Source: an uncultured Planctomycetota bacterium | GTDB lineage: Bacteria; Planctomycetota; Planctomycetia; Pirellulales; Thermoguttaceae | Length of the DNA stretch: 64,000 nt | Assembly (NCBI GenBank): GCA_900318195.1 | Contig: ONJR01000144.1 | Location: forward strand, 1 to 64,000 | Direction of reading: 5' to 3' | In this document: positions 60,342 to 64,000 of the stretch, piece by piece | How the letters are laid out: every line of letters starts with the position of its first letter | Numbering within the stretch: the stretch's first letter is position 1 | Position numbers and translations under genes: made by a program | Notes under the pieces: model-generated | Told to the model about the DNA's origin: nothing | What the model saw: only the letters and a program-made list of their open reading frames with translations | The model's database searches: none

Positions 60342-62960
60342 TTACTCAACGGGAACGTCGAGCGTCACGACAGGCAGTCCCTCAGAGGAAACTCGAACCT
60401 TCGCATTCTTTCCCGACGCTCCGCGTTCCGAACGCAAGACGAGCGTTGCCGAGCCATAAAAGAGCGAATGAGAAGCGTCGGCAAAAGAATCAAGGTCGAT
60501 AGGATTGCCATTACCAAGACCTGCAAGCGTCGCGCCTCCCGTAACCTCGACCGCAAACCGCGTCATAGCGTCATGACATGGAGTCCCGTTAGCGTCGACT
60601 GCTGTAATTTCGACGTAAAGGAGATCGTCCTCGCCCTCCAAGGACGGTTTTTCTGGAGTCGCGCGCAACTGTGCTACTTCGCCTGACGTTCGCACTTCAG
60701 CGCGACCGATTTCGCGACCTTCTCGATACGCTACCGCACACAAAACACCAGGCTCATAAAGAACGTCTTCCCAACGAAGCCGATACTTATCGACGATCCA
60801 ATAGTAATCTGGCAAGTCGAACTCTGCGTCATGAGGTTTAGCAAGCGTTCTCGACAAATCCTTACTCTTACGACCAAGAGATTTTCCATTAAGAAAGAGT
60901 TCAACGCTATCGCCGCTCGTATAGACGTAAACAGGAACTTTATTCCCTACACGATCCGACCAATTCCAATGCGGAAGAATATGAACCGTTTCAGATTGAC
61001 TGTTCCAATGACTGCGATAAAGATAGAATCGATCCTTCGGGACTCCGCATAAATCGACTATGCCGAAATAACTGACCTTCGCTTCTCTTTCAAACGGCGC
61101 AGGTTCTCCGATATAGTCGAAGCCTGTCCACACGAACTCGCCGGCAATATACCGATCCTCGCTCATTCTCTCAAAATCAACGTCGGGAATATCTCGTGGT
61201 CCGTTTGCCGATATTAAGTCGTAGCTGTCGACCTGTAGCGCCTTGGAGTCGTATTGGTCTTTCTTATCGGGATGAACTAAATCATAGTATCCTCGCGTCG
61301 AAAATGCGGAAGAGGATTCCGTGTAAACCATCGGCATATTAGGATAGCTCTTACGCGCCGTTCGGTATTTAGCGCCATAATTCCATCCAGTAATATCGAG
61401 CGGCGCAAGCGAATCGACTTTTGGCGGAAAATCGCCAAGCACGTCGTCTACAAAGCATCCCTGCCCCACTAAACGCGAAGGATCGTAGCGCTTCATAGCG
61501 TCGCGCAACCACTGAACGCGCTTTTTGGCGTCCTGATCTGGATTGGACGCGTCCTTATGATTGCGTTCGATATTGGCGATTTCATTGCCAATCGACCATG
61601 CGCACACGCTTGGTCGATTTCTATCGCGTCGTGCAAACTGACGCGCTTGGCGCGCAGAGAAAGCAAAGAAATCGTCCTCTTCGCGCAAACCAGCCGTTCC
61701 GTCCCACTTGTCGAAGAGCTCGTTCCAAACGACAAACCCCATTTCGTCGCAGGCGTCCATAAATGCAGACGAATTCGGATTGTGGCTTGTACGGATCGCG
61801 TTTGCGCCCATATCGCGCATAATCTGCAATTGACGGCGGACTGCGGCAGGATGTGAACATGCGCCAATGATCCCTTGATCATGATGAAGATCTACGCCAT
61901 AGAGTTGTACTCGCCGACCGTTCAAATAGAAACCGTCGTCGACCGTCCATTCGATCCGACGAATACCAAACGTCGTAATTATGGAGTCAAGGGGTTTCCC
62001 AGCGTCATCTTTAAAAGCGACAAGCGCTTCGTACAAGACAGGCGCGTCAACATCCCACAACGAAACGTCCTTTAGTTCAGCTGTAAATTCACAGACAGGC
62101 GAATCCTCATATTGTGGGAATTTGTCCAATTGAGGCGCCGAGTCATTCTTAACAAGATTGGGCTCAAGATCAAGACGTCGATTCGCAGTAAAAACCACCT
62201 TACCGGAATCGCGTTCACGGATAGTAAACGTTACTACTGCGTTCTGCTGTTTATATGCGACCTCTGGCGTAATCGCCGCCTTGACGGTAGCGTCTCCGTG
62301 CGTGGTCGTGCGCGGCGTTACGACAGGAGTCGTAATGAAAGCGGCGCCCTCCGGTAACCATAGCTCGCGCGAGCAGACGACGAGGTCGACGTTGCGATAA
62401 ATTCCTGCGCCAGGATACCAACGTGAATGATGCTCGCGCGTATCGCATCGCACTTCAATCAAATTATCGCCCGAATGCAAATAAGGGGTTGCGTCAACCT
62501 CAAACCCTAAATATCCATAATCCCATCCACCGGCGTACCTACCGTTCACGGTCACCTCGGGAAAGGACATGACGCCGTCGAAATGCAAGACAAAACGCTT
62601 ATCGAGATCAGATGCGTCAACATGAAGAATTTTACTGTATATGCCGACGCCGCGCCAAAACGATTTGCCAGTCGCACCGTCGAGCTTGGAGTCAAACCCT
62701 AATTCAATCGCCCAGTCATGAGGTAATCGAACGAGCTTTTGTAGTCCAGTCTTTTCACGAGGGGGCTGATCGCCCAGTTTAAAGTAACGAATAGGTTCCG
62801 CTCGAACGTCGTCTTGCGCTACAGTAGCAAAGAGCCAGTCGTCGTTGAAAGGCTTCTTTGAACGCCCCGGCGTGTTCGAGTCGTACTGTGCGTACACAAT
62901 TTGCGAGAGCGCTAGAACCATGAGCGCAACGATCGCAAACAACTGTTTTCGGTAATTCAT
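60342..62960 (-). CDS. Secreted glycoside hydrolase family 2 (beta-galactosidase-like)
   Basis: An 872-residue exported GH2 enzyme. After a signal peptide (LFAIVALMVLALSQIVYA, cleaved near residue 25) come the sugar-binding domain (GVGIYSKILHVDASDLDKRF, SRWYPGAGIYRNVDLVV), an immunoglobulin-like part, and the barrel with GANAIRTSHNPNS, the acid/base Glu in VCAWSIGNEIANIE and the nucleophile Glu in MVYTESSSAFS. A DUF4982-like and a further beta domain complete it. Activity could be beta-galactosidase, beta-glucuronidase or beta-mannosidase. The start at 62960 places the signal peptide correctly; a longer frame opens at 62999. It follows the phosphoesterase gene by 75 bases. Confidence 0.9.
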   Translation of the reverse strand: MNYRKQLFAIVALMVLALSQIVYAQYDSNTPGRSKKPFNDDWLFATVAQDDVRAEPIRYFKLGDQPPREKTGLQKLVRLPHDWAIELGFDSKLDGATGKSFWRGVGIYSKILHVDASDLDKRFVLHFDGVMSFPEVTVNGRYAGGWDYGYLGFEVDATPYLHSGDNLIEVRCDTREHHSRWYPGAGIYRNVDLVVCSRELWLPEGAAFITTPVVTPRTTTHGDATVKAAITPEVAYKQQNAVVTFTIRERDSGKVVFTANRRLDLEPNLVKNDSAPQLDKFPQYEDSPVCEFTAELKDVSLWDVDAPVLYEALVAFKDDAGKPLDSIITTFGIRRIEWTVDDGFYLNGRRVQLYGVDLHHDQGIIGACSHPAAVRRQLQIMRDMGANAIRTSHNPNSSAFMDACDEMGFVVWNELFDKWDGTAGLREEDDFFAFSARQARQFARRDRNRPSVCAWSIGNEIANIERNHKDASNPDQDAKKRVQWLRDAMKRYDPSRLVGQGCFVDDVLGDFPPKVDSLAPLDITGWNYGAKYRTARKSYPNMPMVYTESSSAFSTRGYYDLVHPDKKDQYDSKALQVDSYDLISANGPRDIPDVDFERMSEDRYIAGEFVWTGFDYIGEPAPFEREAKVSYFGIVDLCGVPKDRFYLYRSHWNSQSETVHILPHWNWSDRVGNKVPVYVYTSGDSVELFLNGKSLGRKSKDLSRTLAKPHDAEFDLPDYYWIVDKYRLRWEDVLYEPGVLCAVAYREGREIGRAEVRTSGEVAQLRATPEKPSLEGEDDLLYVEITAVDANGTPCHDAMTRFAVEVTGGATLAGLGNGNPIDLDSFADASHSLFYGSATLVLRSERGASGKNAKVRVSSEGLPVVTLDVPVE

Positions 62961-63035
62961 GACGCTACCATTCTTAGAGGAGGCGCGCTCTGCGCGCAAA
63001 ACTATCGAGAATGATGGAAAGTAAAAAAGCGCTTA

Positions 63036-64000
63036 CTATTCGATACTAAATTCGAACTCTTGCTTGTCATTATGGTACCATGCGTGTTCACGCGTAACGG
63101 GCGACAAGTCGAAGAGCGGTGAAAATGTGCGAACTTTGACCGTCTTCATATCTTTGGAGAACTCTAGTAACTGGAGCCATCCGTCGCCGCCGTTACCTTC
63201 CCAGCCACCGCCCATCGCCTGCATATCGCAAACAAGTTGCGAGACCGTTTTACCAGCTTCGTTCTTATCAACGCGAAAACCAGTGCAACCGTCCATGTCG
63301 TCTGCGGTGGAATGATGACCGCAAATTACCATCCGGATATTAGCCGTCGGATAGACCAATTCTTTCCAAATTTCTTCCCCGGAGCGACCGCCCTCTTTAT
63401 TGAGACCGTATCCTTCTTTTTCGTCGCGCGCGCAATCTGCGGTATAGGGTCGCATATAAGAGTGCGTGACGACGATTCCAAAGGAGTCAGCATTTTCAGG
63501 TCGTTCAAACACGCTCTTCGCCCAAGCGAGCGCTTCAGGACGAGGCGCAAATTCAAGCGCCACGACGACAATGCGCTGACCGTCAGTTCCCTGGAACTGA
63601 TACGCCGCGTTCTCAAGGGTCTTATAGCCATACGCGTTTTCGCACATATCAAAGAGAACGCCTTTCCACGACGGATTGCGATCGCTAGGAAAATAGTCGT
63701 TGAATTGTGTTTCGCGATTCAAGGAAGAACGCGTGCCGTAATGATTCCCGTCGGGGTAAATATACGGGCCGTAGTCGTGATTACCGGTAACGAGAACGTA
63801 GGGATAGACGCCGTCGAGTCTAGCAAAAGCTCTTGAGGAACATTCCCACATTTGCTTGCTTGTCTGATTGGCAAATTTTCCGTCCGGCTTTTGGAGATTG
63901 TTCGACTCAACAATGTCGCCAACGCAGAGAACCTGTTGAATATTGAGTTTTGACTTGTTTTCCGCGATCCACGCGGTCATGATATCCAGAATGCCTTGAT
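63036..64000 (-). CDS. Calcineurin-like metallophosphoesterase (5' end outside window)
   Basis: At least 321 residues; the reading frame is open to the window end, so the N-terminus, probably with DxH, is missing. Metal-site motifs: GDIVESNN, TGNHDYGPY, THSYMRPYT (histidine) and CGHHSTADD. The C-terminal part is beta-rich and ends TREHAWYHNDKQEFEFSIE. By its layout this looks like a secreted phosphodiesterase or phosphatase, common near glycosidases in planctomycetes; an extracellular location cannot be confirmed here. The GH2 gene lies next, on the same strand at about 75 bases. Confidence 0.88.
   Translation of the reverse strand, partial: QGILDIMTAWIAENKSKLNIQQVLCVGDIVESNNLQKPDGKFANQTSKQMWECSSRAFARLDGVYPYVLVTGNHDYGPYIYPDGNHYGTRSSLNRETQFNDYFPSDRNPSWKGVLFDMCENAYGYKTLENAAYQFQGTDGQRIVVVALEFAPRPEALAWAKSVFERPENADSFGIVVTHSYMRPYTADCARDEKEGYGLNKEGGRSGEEIWKELVYPTANIRMVICGHHSTADDMDGCTGFRVDKNEAGKTVSQLVCDMQAMGGGWEGNGGDGWLQLLEFSKDMKTVKVRTFSPLFDLSPVTREHAWYHNDKQEFEFSIE

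Overview
The window looks like a chromosomal segment of a planctomycete (Planctomycetota, perhaps a Pirellulales-type lineage of moderate GC). This is inferred from gene content, not from a marker gene: a secreted DUF1080-type protein, a MoxR/DUF58/VWA/BatD operon, a bacterial SET-domain protein, a fused AroD-AroE enzyme, a YidC with a large extra periplasmic part and a long basic tail, a TolC-type lipoprotein, an EfpL-type EF-P paralogue and several large poorly conserved envelope proteins. LpxK shows a lipid A pathway and FliR a flagellar or type III export system. No phage, transposase, plasmid or CRISPR signature was seen.

Layout. 1-147: two tandem tRNA-Ala genes (the first cut by the window edge) with a terminator. 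228-8462 (minus): glgB, a phosphoesterase, yidC, trmL, sstT. 8906-12237 (plus): a secreted DUF1080 protein and a TolC-family lipoprotein, each apparently with its own promoter. 12471-28156 (minus): cobalamin adenosyltransferase and an enolase-superfamily epimerase; a 1409-residue LysM membrane protein directly after rsmH; a lone fliR; two related membrane-anchored S1C proteases; a TauE/SafE permease and a CNNM/CorC-type protein. 28476-42244 (plus): an NtrC-type regulator overlapping a SET-domain gene, then moxR, DUF58, a membrane protein, two VWA proteins and BatD, then efpL and holA. 42214-44430 (minus): folK and aroDE, folK overlapping the tail of holA. 45064-50273 (plus): hotdog dehydratase, long acyl carrier protein, second hotdog dehydratase and FabF-type synthase behind one strong promoter, then a deoxyribosyltransferase-like protein and a GT39-like membrane protein. 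50521-64000: a secreted acidic protein, an ABC-2 permease without ATPase, lpxK, a planctomycete-type outer-membrane protein, an isochorismatase-fold hydrolase, an MsbA-like ABC exporter, a secreted GH2 glycosidase and a calcineurin-like phosphoesterase that runs off the end.

How the genes fit together. Much of the window concerns the cell envelope: protein insertion (YidC), lipid A (LpxK and possibly the MsbA-like exporter), envelope proteolysis (two S1C proteases), a peptidoglycan-binding bitopic protein coupled to rsmH, the MoxR/Bat system and a dedicated acyl-ACP cluster. The least ordinary items are the rsmH-linked LysM giant in the place where many bacteria carry ftsL, the PDZ-containing YidC, the hotdog-ACP-hotdog-KAS cluster with its elongated ACP, the SET gene translationally coupled to an NtrC-like regulator, and an ABC exporter whose nucleotide-binding domain carries an insertion of about 60 residues. 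Some are probably lineage-typical rather than new.

Limits: everything was read by eye from the sequence. Family names rest on recognised motifs, not searches. Promoters and terminators are pattern matches without experimental support.
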